A stretch of 64,000 bases of DNA from Prostheceraeus crozeri (taxonomy: Eukaryota; Platyhelminthes; Polycladida; Euryleptidae), in assembly GCA_907163375.1 (NCBI GenBank), contig CAJQUW010001446.1:248001-312000 (forward strand), given 5' to 3'. Under the pieces are notes generated by a model. That model made no database searches, was not told the DNA's origin, and was given only the letters and a program-made list of their open reading frames with translations. Of this stretch, positions 25,401 through 36,384 are shown piece by piece. The stretch's first letter is position 1. Every line of letters begins with the position of its first letter. The position numbers and the translations under genes were made by a program.

Positions 25401-28028
25401 TAGCCTACGCTGAAAAGTTTTTTACAAATCAAACTAAAGACCGCATGAGCTACAAAAGTCAACGTCTCCGAACGCCCCATATTTCATTGTCTCATGACAC
25501 CAGGGTTGTCACCAAATAGCTATCTTTCATTTCCGACTGAAGTCAGTATGCATACTAATCTAAACATTCCATTTTTCGTGACTGGACTTTGCTGCCCGAT
25601 CAATGGTGACGTCGACTGTATGCTGCTTTCAGACAAAGCGTCGAATGAGCGCCTTCATGCTGCCCATTTTCGGATAGTTGACAATAATAAATAGAGTGCT
25701 TTAGACCCCACCAAGGTATCCGGATCATTTGTACTGTGTCATACAAGAACCTGACTTTGTGCGCAGAATTCTTGGAGCAAGATGGGTGGGTACAATGTAT
25801 CTGAAATCACATCAGCACCTTCATCGATCGGGACAATTGACCTACTTAAAATGCAAAACTGTGCAATCAAATAGATAAGGGTGATTTTTTGATTATTGAT
25901 CCTTGCCACACTGAGGCACTTTTTTTCAACAACGAGCTTTCCGTAAATTGCTGTGGTGAACTTCATGCGTTCATATTTTGGTGGGGTCTTCTATGGGGGT
26001 TGATTAAAACGAGGAAAGTACAAAAATGAGTTCAAACTTCAACGAAACGAAGTTTATGATTTTTGGCGGAATTACTGGGTGATTTTCCTACGAAGAAAAA
26101 TTCAGCATTCTATGATTAGACTCAAAAAGTGGCAGCAGATCTGTTAATGGCACTAAGTTTCATTCTCGGGTCTGTTTTATCGAAAATATTCAACACCAGT
26201 CCTAGCCCGCAATTAATATATCAGTGACATATAGGACATATAGTATTCGCATGCAATGTAGGCCTACATGCATTCATGGCTGATCTGTAAATTTGATGAA
26301 TTTGAAAAGATTATCTTTCATAAGCTAGGACAGGTAAGCACTATGTGGTTTTACCTTTTAATAATGCATATAGATAAGCAAAAGATTGGTATATTGAATT
26401 TAAAAGTCACAACAACATGTAGAGCACATGTCTTTCTAATTTTAGTTTATAAATGCTAAACTATATAGACCCCTAGATGATATTTGTATTCTGAAACAAG
26501 AAAAATAGCTAAATTTCATGATTTCCGCTTCTATGGTCACATTACTGCATTATTTTATTTCTAGATCACGTTGATGGCTGCTCTTGTTTCGTGTGACATG
26601 TGTGTATGCCTATGAAGCTACCTGGAGTGTGTAGCCTACAGAGGCCTATATTCATTTATTTAAGACACAACACTCTGTGCAGTTGCATTGCGATATTTCC
26701 CAACAATACCCTGATGTGATGACTCTCACATCTTCAAAAGTCTAAACGGAAAACAATATTCATGCCTGATCCATGCCTGCGTTTCTGTTCGCAATATCAA
26801 GCCAACGAGAGAAAGATCAATTTAATTCCATCGAAGCAAAAGAAATAAAGTTAAATGTAGTTAGCAATTAACAATCCGTAGTCAAAGTGAATCTCTGGAC
26901 ATCATGAAAGTCTACAATAACCAATTATTCAGCTTTATCAACGTAAATCTAGATTTTGTTGATATTTGAGCTCAGTTATAAGGGCTTTGAGTGCAATTAC
27001 TTTAAATCCATCCAATCCTGTAAAACGATGGCAGCGAACATTCTATGAAGAATCATTATTAAAAGAAGCACTCTTTTTCGTTAAAATGTACCTATACATG
27101 CATGTATGCATGTACCTGTCTAAAGTAATTCCTATTCCAATTCCTACCGATACAATAGCATAAAAATGTAATTGAGATGGCACCACGCATATAGCACATG
27201 TGTTCAAATAAATTGATGAGAAAAGCAAAAATTGTGGCTTGTATGACATATTAAAATTAAGATGTATTGAGAAAAAGAGCAGCTTGAAATGGAAAAGGTC
27301 AGATTTAAAACCGCAGTAGCTATTCCTAGAAAGATTGCTTAAGATACCTAAAAGATTGCTTCTACACTTCCATTCCTTTTCAGTGCAGAATGCAAGTCTT
27401 ATCAATGACAAGATTGATTTAAAATATTTAGACATGGTTTACCTCTTTGAATGGTGAGCAATGTGACAAAAATATTTTGTTTACATAACTAACTCCGTCT
27501 CGCTGAATTAGTGAATTTAATTTGAAATGCCCTTTCATGAAGCTCACGAGTAAATAGATTATAATTTACTAATTGGTTTCTGTCATAATGTAAATTACTT
27601 TGAAGTACAACGGATGGTACATGTATGTACTAAAGCAATAGTGTTTGCAAGTGACATCAAGCTTTGCGTCTCCTGTTAAAACTTGTGTAAGGTTATGCGC
27701 ATATATGAAAACATTTATCAGTCATACCCTGGCTCTGCTTTTTTCATACTTCTTACATGTATCTATACTTTATCTCTTGTACTTTATCTTACTTTTATCC
27801 ACTGATTTACTGATTTCTTATATACTTTTGTAATCAAAAGATAACTGCGATATTTTACACAATATGGAGCAAATATTAAGAACATGGAACATTTACAATA
27901 TTTTCATTTTTCATACTTCCATGTATGTCTGCATCAATTCATTTTTTATCAAACTCGCTTACCTTGATTAATGCTGAAATGTGACAAAATGATTAAAAAT
28001 GACATTGATAACTTTAAGATAAGGATAT

Positions 28029-28261
28029 CCCCATTCAATGATGATCTTCGCGTATTTACGAATAATATTGTCTTCAGAGAAGATAAAGAGTGATTTATTC
28101 GACGATACGCCAAGACCTGGCACACTTAAGTGCAACGTCCGGCGTGCTAAACTCCTCATTGAGGCATTTTTACTGCCCCCTCCGATGCCTCCTGAGCTGG
28201 CAGGAACAGAGCGCTGGCCAGAGGGGCCGTCGATAGCCATTCGCGCCACCACGGACTCCAT
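28029..28261 (-). CDS. CaV2 voltage-gated calcium channel alpha-1 subunit, first coding exon
   Basis: The exon encodes the cytosolic N-terminus of the channel. A Ser/Gly-rich variable leader (MESVVARMAIDGPSGQRS...) is followed by the conserved NKSLFIFSEDNIIRKYAKII and EWG, which lead into segment S1 in exon 2. The ATG at 28261 is the first in frame after upstream stops; a second in-frame ATG lies seven codons later and could also be used. The 3' boundary at 28029 is set by the U12-type donor ATATCCTT and by the conserved EWG-PFEY join to exon 2. The phase (two bases of a Gly codon) matches exactly. The N-terminal leader is variable across CaV2 channels, so its low conservation is not surprising. 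Confidence 0.9.
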
Positions 28262-29400
28262 CAGCTCGTCGTTTTTGCCTGAGATTCACTGAATTAATCA
28301 CGAACACCTGCAGCAGAAGTGCCTCACTGTCAAAGAGTTCAAGATGAGCTGTCAGTGTTACTAATGCTGCAGGTGTAATAGATGTAAGTTCTTCTTCTTG
28401 TCAGTAGAGGTCCCCCTTTGACTCAGGCCAACGCGACTGCTTCAGTCCGCGTCCACACATCCAAAGTGGCATAGCCATGATCGATGGATGAGAAAATGCA
28501 CGGAGAAAACACCTGCGAATCACAGTCCGCAAAATTGGCTGCCGCGGCGAAGTTTAAAGTCACACGCGAATGTGTGCATGTGTGCAGATGCACACCACCA
28601 CACTGCACAAATCCTTTGATCACTGGTGCGTTCGCTGTATGAGAGAGATGACGATGAAGGCAACTCGTGCCGTTAGATATATCCGAATGCTGAAATAGCA
28701 GATATGAATCGACGTTCAAAATAAATAATTGTTAGCGTCAATTGCTCGCTCACACTTCACTGAGAACCGCGCGACTGTTATACGGGTGCAAGAATCGACG
28801 ATAACACCGGCATAGACATCTACTTTTGATAGTAGTGCAGACCAATCAAGGCAAGGCTGGGGAGAGAGGGAAACAGAAATTGAGTGTAGAGACAAACGCA
28901 ACGACTTAGGAGCTAGGGAGAGAGAGAGAGAGTCGGATGGGAGAAACGAAAGAAGAGGAGGAGAGAGAAGAGACGTTGAGAACAGGGATCTGCAGCAGAT
29001 GAATCAGTCAGACTCCCAGACTTGAACACACGAGAAGTGTGCTCACCGCAGAGTGGATTGCCTAAATGTAATCATACAAACTACCAGCATGGTTGCATAC
29101 AGAGTTGTGAAGCGGTTATGCTGTTGACGAGCGTGGGGATACAGCGACTAGGAAACAATGGTTCAGTAACAGTAAAGAATAATGAAATATTCAAGCAGAT
29201 CGATAGTGACGTCAGACGAAGCGTAACTTGGCCAATTAACGGGCCAGTGAGCGATTTGGGAAGTCGTGTGGCAGATGCTAACAGCGATGAACGAGTGATT
29301 GACTTTGGTACAGCCAGACGAAGCCACGAACAACAGTATCTAGAGGATGCGAGAGAGAAGGCATGAACTGAGAGATGAAGACTTCTCCCTGACCTTGTCA
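28262..29400 (-). promoter_or_regulatory. Probable 5' UTR and promoter region of the CaV2 gene
   Basis: The region upstream of the first coding exon is visibly richer in G+C and CpG than the intronic DNA. It carries a GA-rich block at about 28905-28985. No TATA box or clear 5' splice site was found, so the transcription start cannot be placed. Overlapping open frames on both strands here look like by-products of the composition. Confidence 0.4.
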
Positions 29401-30967
29401 AATATAAGCTGAAGTTCTAGTAAGACTGCCATGATATCTTGATGATGGAAGAGTGACTTGATATTCAGAAAATTACAAAGGTCATTTTAAGTTTTTTCAG
29501 TAGTAGACAGCATTGTCAATGCGAAGTCATAGTAAACAGAACTACCACATCGAATGCGCCTGAGATACGAAACATGAGCATCAAGTGAAACTAACACAAT
29601 ACACTAAATTATACTGCTCTGCTAAAAAGCAAAGTAGCAAAGCTTGGTTGCCGTGTAGGAAATATGCTGTAGGCCTATAATAACTTAGCGAATCCCCAAA
29701 TACACTGAATTCCTGCACGTGGACCACTGCAAGGGTTTTCAAAATCCCGACTTTTTCTGATCCCTGGATCCCATGATTAGCAAGCTTGATGCATTTACTA
29801 ATAGCATGTTTAGGCTAACGTAGGTTGAGCAATACTAGGCGTTGTTTCAAGTTCTTAGACGAGCATTTGAACGATACACTGTACAATACAACTTATGATA
29901 TCAGATGGACATGTGCCTAAATGTCCATGGCTTAATAGTAAGTTTTCTTTTCACATGCAGACATAAACTATACAATAAGTAGATCTGGCTATCGCACACA
30001 ATATACGCTTTCGCTTTAAAATCTGATATGTGATTTTCAAATCGAAATGTAAATACCCGCTACTTAGATACATGCATTAAAATTAATCCTAGTATAAGAT
30101 AAAAATGTATGAATAAGTAATGCACACCTAGAGTCTATATGTGGGAACTTTATGCTTAGTTCTTGCAGAGCGTTAACATTCACATTTCACGCATTGCATT
30201 GTATATACACGTATGTACAGTGCACACTCAGCGATGGAACCGGGTCACTGGGTGTGTTGGGTCACTATTTTGCGCCGGGTAACCGGTCATCCAAGACTCT
30301 CGAGGCCCAAATGCTTTACCTGAAAATTTTTAAATTTTAGTCGTGATATATGCTAATCGAGATCCATCGAACGAAATTCTAAATAAAAAATCATGAGATA
30401 TTTGAAAAAGTTGTTTATTTACCCACCTAATCGAAATTAGTCTGTATTTTTTCATGACCAAGAAATTGGCTATGAAACATTTTGCTCATCAGTAGTTAGT
30501 TAGCTGGCTTGCCGTGGGAGCGGGATTTCCCATGGGATGGAAATAGCAATTCCAGTTCTGGAAATTCCCACAAAAATGCGAGAAGCTCTAATAGTCTATT
30601 TTTGCTGTATCTGCTGGTCGATTTCGTAGTTGTGATAATAATTATGAAGGATATGATGATGATACCAATGTAAATCGAATAATTAAATATTAATTGCATC
30701 CTCAAATGAAAAATGGAAGCAGACCTGAATAGCTGCTATTTCATCCAATATCAGGAATCATCATAAGCAGCCCTAGTTTACATCTCTCAACATCGACACA
30801 ACTCCCTATTAAAGATAGAATAGAATAGAATGCGCATATATTTTCAAATAAGAATCATTGAATACATTATGTTGCGGGATGCTGAGGTTGTCCAAAGAAA
30901 AGAAAAATAAACAATCAAGAAAAAGTATTACATACATGCATTTCGAGACATCGCGTAAATCTTTCAG
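29401..30967. other. Intergenic DNA, nothing recognised
   Basis: AT-rich sequence without a convincing coding region, RNA gene or ordered repeat. Confidence 0.5.
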
Positions 30968-31303
30968 TCAAAGCAGGTTGTTGAACAATAGACATGAATA
31001 TGGGAAGAAGGTTCGCAGTCTCCTCTCAGTATGACAATAAGGTACAATGAAATGAGTTTTCATCCTTGACCTAACAGGGATGGAATAACGCAAAGGATGG
31101 TCTTGATGTGTCTCGCATATCAACAAATACTCCAAAGATGCTTTCTTAAAACGAGATTCGATACTAGTGAAATCTTTACAAATGCATTTGCTACCACATA
31201 TTAAGCGATGAGCTCTGTTTTGAAAACGTTCAAGCGTCAACATGTGAGAATCACTGAGGCGACCGTAGACTGTAGAAGCGTACATAATCAGTGAAGTTAT
31301 CAA
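30968..31303 (-). pseudogene. LINE reverse transcriptase 3' fragment
   Basis: The 111-codon frame matches the extreme C-terminus of a non-LTR retrotransposon ORF2: LIMYASTVYGRLSD, a basic LERFQNRAHRLICG helix, then HPLRYSIPVRSRMKTH and TERRLRTFFPYS-L-FNNL. The catalytic RT core lies upstream in the family and is missing, so this is a 5'-truncated copy. The frame is intact over its length, suggesting moderate age. Jockey/CR1-type elements share this ending; the exact clade is not determined. Confidence 0.8.
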
Positions 31304-32099
31304 AGAATGATACGCGATGCAGCCATGCCCGGCTGAATCTGAGAGTTGCTATCAGCAAGTTAGTGAAATTTCGACGGGCATTCATTAAACATCACTTTAA
31401 ATACACTATTGGTAAATCGCCTAAGTTAGTGTGCCAGTCTTCATTTCTAAAGAAAATACATAAATGTAGTGGAAAGACATTGTTTTAATCCATATTAAAG
31501 TGCTGCTGAAGCAGAGGAGGCATTAATGTTTTAAAATAAATTGAGAAATTAAGATAATGCATGCTTAGCGCTTGTAAGTAATATACTTGTGATTATGCTT
31601 GTAAAATGACGTTAACTTCTCATCTTGATTATTAATCAGATTGTGTGATAGAATGCAAAATGAAAACATCCCTTGATGAAAACATTGATTGAAATAACTG
31701 CATTTTATCCTCGCACATATATATGTTGTCTATTTTCAAACTCGGATAAATGTAGGCCTACTGCATTGACCAGCTTCAATGCGGGTTAAATATAGGCACT
31801 GGCATCGCATCGATTATGTTTTCGACTATTAACACCTTACTAGCCTGAGAACAGGTGCCCGCAAAAAGGCATATTGTGACTTCTGGAAGGTAGCTTTGAT
31901 ATAAGAAATGTTGGTATTTGAAAAGTTTATTGCATCTAGAGTAGTCTGATACCATGGATTGTAGACCTATTGGTATTTGTATAGCCCCGTGATTTAATTA
32001 TCTAATAACATGCCGGTACATGCTACCTAGAAGTTGTTAATTCCATGGAGGCATTAAGACTTGATTTAGGCCTATAATGCATGTACACGGTAGACTATA

Positions 32100-33514
32100 C
32101 AGGGTGGTTGGATAGTCGCTCCTTATTTATAGAAGCCTTAAAAACAAAGAAATATATGTACTAAGAAATCAAAGCAAATTTTATATTATTCCATGAATCA
32201 TGCCATTTTCTTCTTCAAAAAATTACAATTCAATGTGTGCACCATCTTTATGAATACACTGTCTAAGTCTTATCGATACCTGTTCCGTTGCTGATCATAA
32301 GAATTCAGGAGGAACATTTTCAATGACTTCACGGATCCTGTTCTCTAGCTCGTCAATGGTCCTCGGTGAAGTTTTGTAGACTTCCTCTTTGGCCCATCCC
32401 CACAAAAAGAAATCACATGGCGTGAAATCCGGACTTCGCGCTGGCCAATATGTTGGTCCACGTCGACCCATCCAACGCCCTGGGGTGGTCGTCGAGCCAA
32501 GTTCTCACTGTTAGTGCATAATGTGGAGGAGCACCGTCTTGCATAAAAATTAATTCGTTGGCTTCTTCCCATTCAGTAATTGTTGGCCAAATGAACTTCT
32601 CCAACATGTGCAAATATCGTTGACTATTCATTGTATCACGAATGATGTATGGCCCAAGAATCCTTGTTGAAGACAAGCCACACCAAACAGTTACTGTCGG
32701 CCTGTTCTGACATCTTTCCGTAATTTCCTTTGGATCACTGTCACGCCAATAGTGACAATGGTGCCTGTTGACAAAGCCACCCACACGAAACACGGCTTCA
32801 TCTGTCCAGAGAATCTTCGAACTCAGCTCAGGGCAATCTTCAAACCATGCCAGCATCGTTTCACAAAACTCCACCCGTCTGTCACAGTCTTCCGGAAACA
32901 GTTGCTGGACATAATAAGGCTTCCACGGGCGGTATCGTAAATCCTCATGAAGAACATTCAGGATAGTGTGACGGCATATCCTACTTTCAAGGGCAGCTTG
33001 CCTTGTTGACTTGGAAGGGCTCCTGTCAAACATCTGCCTCACCAGTTCCACATCCGCGTCTGACTTTGTCGAAGGTCTTCCAGATCTGGCGGAATCAAGA
33101 ACGCTGCCAGTTGTCATCAGTTTGCGGTAGCAGTTCTTAATTGTCTTAGGGTCAAGATTTGAATGTCTTCCATGTTGGGATCTCCACCATCGTTGAACTT
33201 GTACAACAGACTGCCAAACCTCGTATCTAGCGGCAATTCTTGCTCTGTCTTCAATGCTTAAAGTAGGCGACATTTCGTAAGCAAAATCAACAATGTTGTG
33301 ATCAAATTGCATGTAGTGAATCAATATAACGGATAACTTTCGCGGACAGAGGGGTGATCATTACTCACATTCTAATTGACTGAACAGTTTCATGATTTGT
33401 CATAAGAAATGGCAGGTCTCATGCAATCTTAAAATATGAAGTTTCAATCAAACGACCATATATTTCCGAAAATATAGCTAAGTAGAATCAGGGAGCAACT
33501 TTGCAACCACCCTG
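32100..33514 (-). mobile_element. Mariner-type DNA transposon, nearly complete (1415 bp)
   Basis: Terminal inverted repeats start CAGGGTGGTTG on both ends (perfect for 11 bp, then about 70% to base 24). The element is flanked by TA on each side (32098-32099 and 33515-33516), the target duplication of the Tc1/mariner superfamily. It contains one transposase gene on the minus strand with one visible frameshift. Confidence 0.92.
32295..33324 (-). pseudogene. Tc1/mariner superfamily (IS630-like) transposase, one frameshift
   Basis: The main frame (33324-32413) begins with a helix-turn-helix region (VVQVQRWWRSQHGR...), then TGSVLDSARSGRPSTKS, the usual linker after the DNA-binding domain. The DDE core shows ILWTDEAVFRVGG (first Asp) and ELIFMQDGAPPHYALTVRTW (second Asp). 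Near 32470 the frame is lost; the family's final block continues in a neighbouring frame through a SPDFTPCDFFLWGWAKEEV segment to a stop at 32297-32295. One indel therefore separates an otherwise complete transposase from its third catalytic residue. The transposase cuts at the terminal repeats and inserts at TA. With so few lesions this copy is fairly young. Confidence 0.88.
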
Positions 33515-34689
33515 TACATACACTGTACATGTGGTATAGAATGTCCCTCAACGTAGCTGCTAACGGTTTCAATCGGCTTTGCTTATCAAAGAGATATTTG
33601 GCTAATGGGAGCTATTATGGGTTATAATCGCAAATTTTGAGAATTCCTGTGGTAATGGGATTCGCATCGGATTCCCATTGGAATCTGAGGGAATAGGAAT
33701 GGAACGAAGAAATCTCGTCCCCGGCAAGCCTGTTAGTTAATGTAGGTGGAGAGTATTGAGCATGCATGGCAATGGCGATAACTGCAGGTGCCAACTGTGA
33801 TATACGAGGGCATTATAACCGTTACATTGTAATGTAGAATCAGTATCCATGTGGAAATATTAATAAATGAGACATTTATCAGATTAGGAGGGAAATAATC
33901 ATTGCTAGGAGTTCAGCACACCATGAAAAACTTTTAACTTTGAAATTTATTGGGTAGACATTTGGATAGATTTTAGGGACCTGCGAATCGTCAAATTTTG
34001 AGTCGAATCGAATCATAGAAATATTACATAGGCCTAACGTGAAAATGTCCTGATTATGATAGATGAAATTATGTTGGAAAGAATCAGGAATGTTTTGATG
34101 TTAGACAATTATAATTAATGCTATGTACACAATGTTTCAGTCAGCATCCATGATGCCGTGCTGAAGCCACGGAAGCCAGATCAGGAATGCGCCGAGGAAG
34201 GTACACTCCAAAAGAATAACTGTCAGATTTGAACCACAAGAGAAGAACTTGACAACCGGGCTGGAGTTCAGCATAATCGACCCAGCCACGCCTCACCGCT
34301 GCCCTGGTGCCCCCCCAAAAAAAGAGTGTGTGTTCGCGTTGACCTGAAGAAACTGATTCCTTTCCCAAATATTGATGATATGTGATTTTTCTCTTCAATA
34401 ACACTTACATAATGAACAATCTTGTTTTATAATTTCACAAATCGAATTTCTGATAGGATTTGAATGGGAACTGGGGATATATTCATCTCTGAAATAGCTA
34501 CCCATAAGTATTTCTAAGTTTAATATTTCTAAGATAAATATTTCAAATCACTTGTTTGAGACTTTGAAACAGCACCGAACATGCTAGAACAAATTTGAAA
34601 TGAATACTAATGTGTAATTGAAATGATAGTCAAATTGGATGAAAGTTTGAATAGATTTACAGTGTTTTTCAAATGCTTTTTTCACCTTA
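33515..34689. other. Intergenic DNA, nothing recognised
   Basis: AT-rich flank of the mariner element. A minus-strand open frame of 87 codons at 34141-34404 has no recognisable domain and is not called. Confidence 0.45.
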
Positions 34690-35027
34690 GGATGATATCA
34701 TACATATTGCATACATTACATCATTAGCTAGAGAATGAAAAGAGCTTTCAAATGGTATAACGTATGTACCCATTCGATGAAAAAAATCCCTGTTGTATGC
34801 AAGTGTATGCAGGAAGAAAAATTTATGATTTCAAATTTCTAAGTTTCTCAACTAAATTCTACCTATCTTTCAAAGGACTATAGCCGCTTCGGATGGTGTC
34901 ATACATGTTGCATACAATACACCATCGGAATCACAATGAAAAGAGCGTTCGAATGATTAATATATGTACCTATTCAATGAAAAAATCCTTGTTGCCTGCA
35001 AGTGTATGCAACTGGAAAAACTCTAAG
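34690..35027 (+). repeat. Two diverged copies of a 201-bp tandem unit
   Basis: A block starting GGATGATATCATACATATTG at 34690 recurs as GGATGGTGTCATACATGTTG at 34891. Parallel features follow in both: AATGAAAAGAGC, TATGTACC, a run of A before ATCC, and GCAAGTGTATGCA. This is the edge or remnant of a satellite-like repeat. Confidence 0.75.
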
Positions 35028-35128
35028 TTTTTCTCAAAAATAACTAAGTTTTCAAGTTTTTTAAAAATTTTCAAAGTTAGAGTTTGATCACTCGAAATGA
35101 CCATGATGTATAAACCTACACATGAACT

Positions 35129-35148
35129 TGACCTTGACCTTTGACCTT
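35129..35148 (-). promoter_or_regulatory. Three adjacent nuclear-receptor half-sites (candidate)
   Basis: TGACCTTGACCTTTGACC contains three AGGTCA-type half-sites on the minus strand, including a DR1 spacing and a TCAAGGTCA-type extended half-site. Such words also occur in common repeats, so function is uncertain. Confidence 0.3.
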
Positions 35149-35271
35149 CATACACTTCATACACGGCGGGGGGCCTCGAAATTTTTCGGATTATAGGTGC
35201 GAAGCGCACTCGAAAATTTATTTACCCATGGGCTCCGGGTGCCATAGCTACTCTTTTTTCACATACCTATA

Positions 35272-35318
35272 ACCTAACCCTAACTCTAGCCCTTACCTTG
35301 ACCCTAACCGTAGCTGCT
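35272..35318. repeat. Degenerate telomere-like CCCTAA repeats
   Basis: A short array of CCTAACCCTAACTCTAGCCC with further degenerate units such as TGACCCTAACC. It is interstitial, imperfect and only a few units long. Confidence 0.6.
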
Positions 35319-35696
35319 TTTAAATTTGGCGCGAAGCTTAAATTTCGATTTTTGCGCATTTTATGATGCAGTCTGGATTTACCTGCTTAAAACTTAGTGA
35401 CTTTTTCATTGATATTTGAATTTAGATGATAATTCAAATTGTATCATATCTTTAACTTAAGTAGATTTTTAAATGTTTAGAACTGCAGGGAATCCATCTT
35501 CATCACATGTTAATTGGTTTGACTTCGCGGTTGCATGTACCACTCTAGCATCAAAGACTTTGATGGCACTTTTCTATTTCATCATCAAAATATATCAACT
35601 GCTTAATTTTGCTTGAATTCAACAGTTTGTTTTTCTGTACCAATGTGATGTTATGATGTCATCTGGTCTTTGTTCATGGTTCCTTTGTTAGATTCA

Positions 35697-35705
35697 TATA
35701 TAAAG
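35697..35705 (+). promoter_or_regulatory. TATA box of the spliced Cys-rich/coiled-coil gene
   Basis: TATATAAAG lies about 105 bases before a consensus splice donor (GTGAGT at 35811) that would end a noncoding first exon. It resembles the TATATAAG boxes in front of the Polinton genes. Confidence 0.5.
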
Positions 35706-36384
35706 AACCTGTAGAGCTCCGTTCTTCACCCATTTTTGAATTATTCTGTGTGCATAGCAGACCTCGTTCTCTGTCTCTCCGTTTCATCGATTTATAACTG
35801 CAATTCTGAAGTGAGTTCTACATTCTTCAATTCACTACTTTCTATATTTTGGGAGTAGGAACATTACTAAGTTCTAAGAACACTATATGTTATATTATTA
35901 AGCAGCATTATTAACTTTCACAAATAATTGTAGCATTTTCAAAACCTGTAAAGCACACAAGCTTGTATGATGAAGTGTTTAAATAAAAATAAACATTTCC
36001 AAAGTGTGCTTCAAATTTATAAATAATACAAATGCTAATTTTGTTTTCAAAGTGATAGTCTGCAGACTATTTGCGAATTAAAAGTTGTTTAATCAAAGTC
36101 AGAAATGTTTATCTTTTTGAAACATCAGTTTCGTTTCTATGATGTTATTTCGAAATAAATTAATAATTTATCAGCTGATTTCAAATTTCAAGTCAATATG
36201 AAAGCAACCCTTTTCAAGGTAAATTTAACATTTCGACTTTCGGTTTCTATCTCAAAAATATTTTTCTGAGTTAAAAAATTAATTACTGTAGAATTACTTT
36301 CCAATATTTATGCAACAGTTACTTAAATGAGTTCACATTTCCTAACAGACAAAATAATAACAAACGTTTTTTCATGACCTACAG

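Larger units (their letters stand above)
13591..28028 (-). other. CaV2 intron 1, U12-type AT-AC intron (14.4 kb)
   Basis: The intron begins ATATCCTTAT directly after exon 1 (28028-28019), matching the minor-class donor consensus ATATCCTT. It ends in AC at 13592-13591, with the matching branch site just upstream. Besides the Tc1 and LINE remnants, 13.6-28 kb is AT-rich DNA with short simple repeats, including a GA-rich run at 23383-23414. No other exon was recognised. Confidence 0.88.

Noticed and set aside
28021-28029. Ordinary GT-AG end for CaV2 exon 1
   Set aside because: No usable GT follows the conserved EWG codons; the ATATCCTT signal and the exact phase join to exon 2 explain the boundary better.
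29022-29401. Overlapping open frames on both strands upstream of CaV2 exon 1
   Set aside because: They lie in a GC-richer promoter-like region, have no conserved motif and no splice or promoter support.
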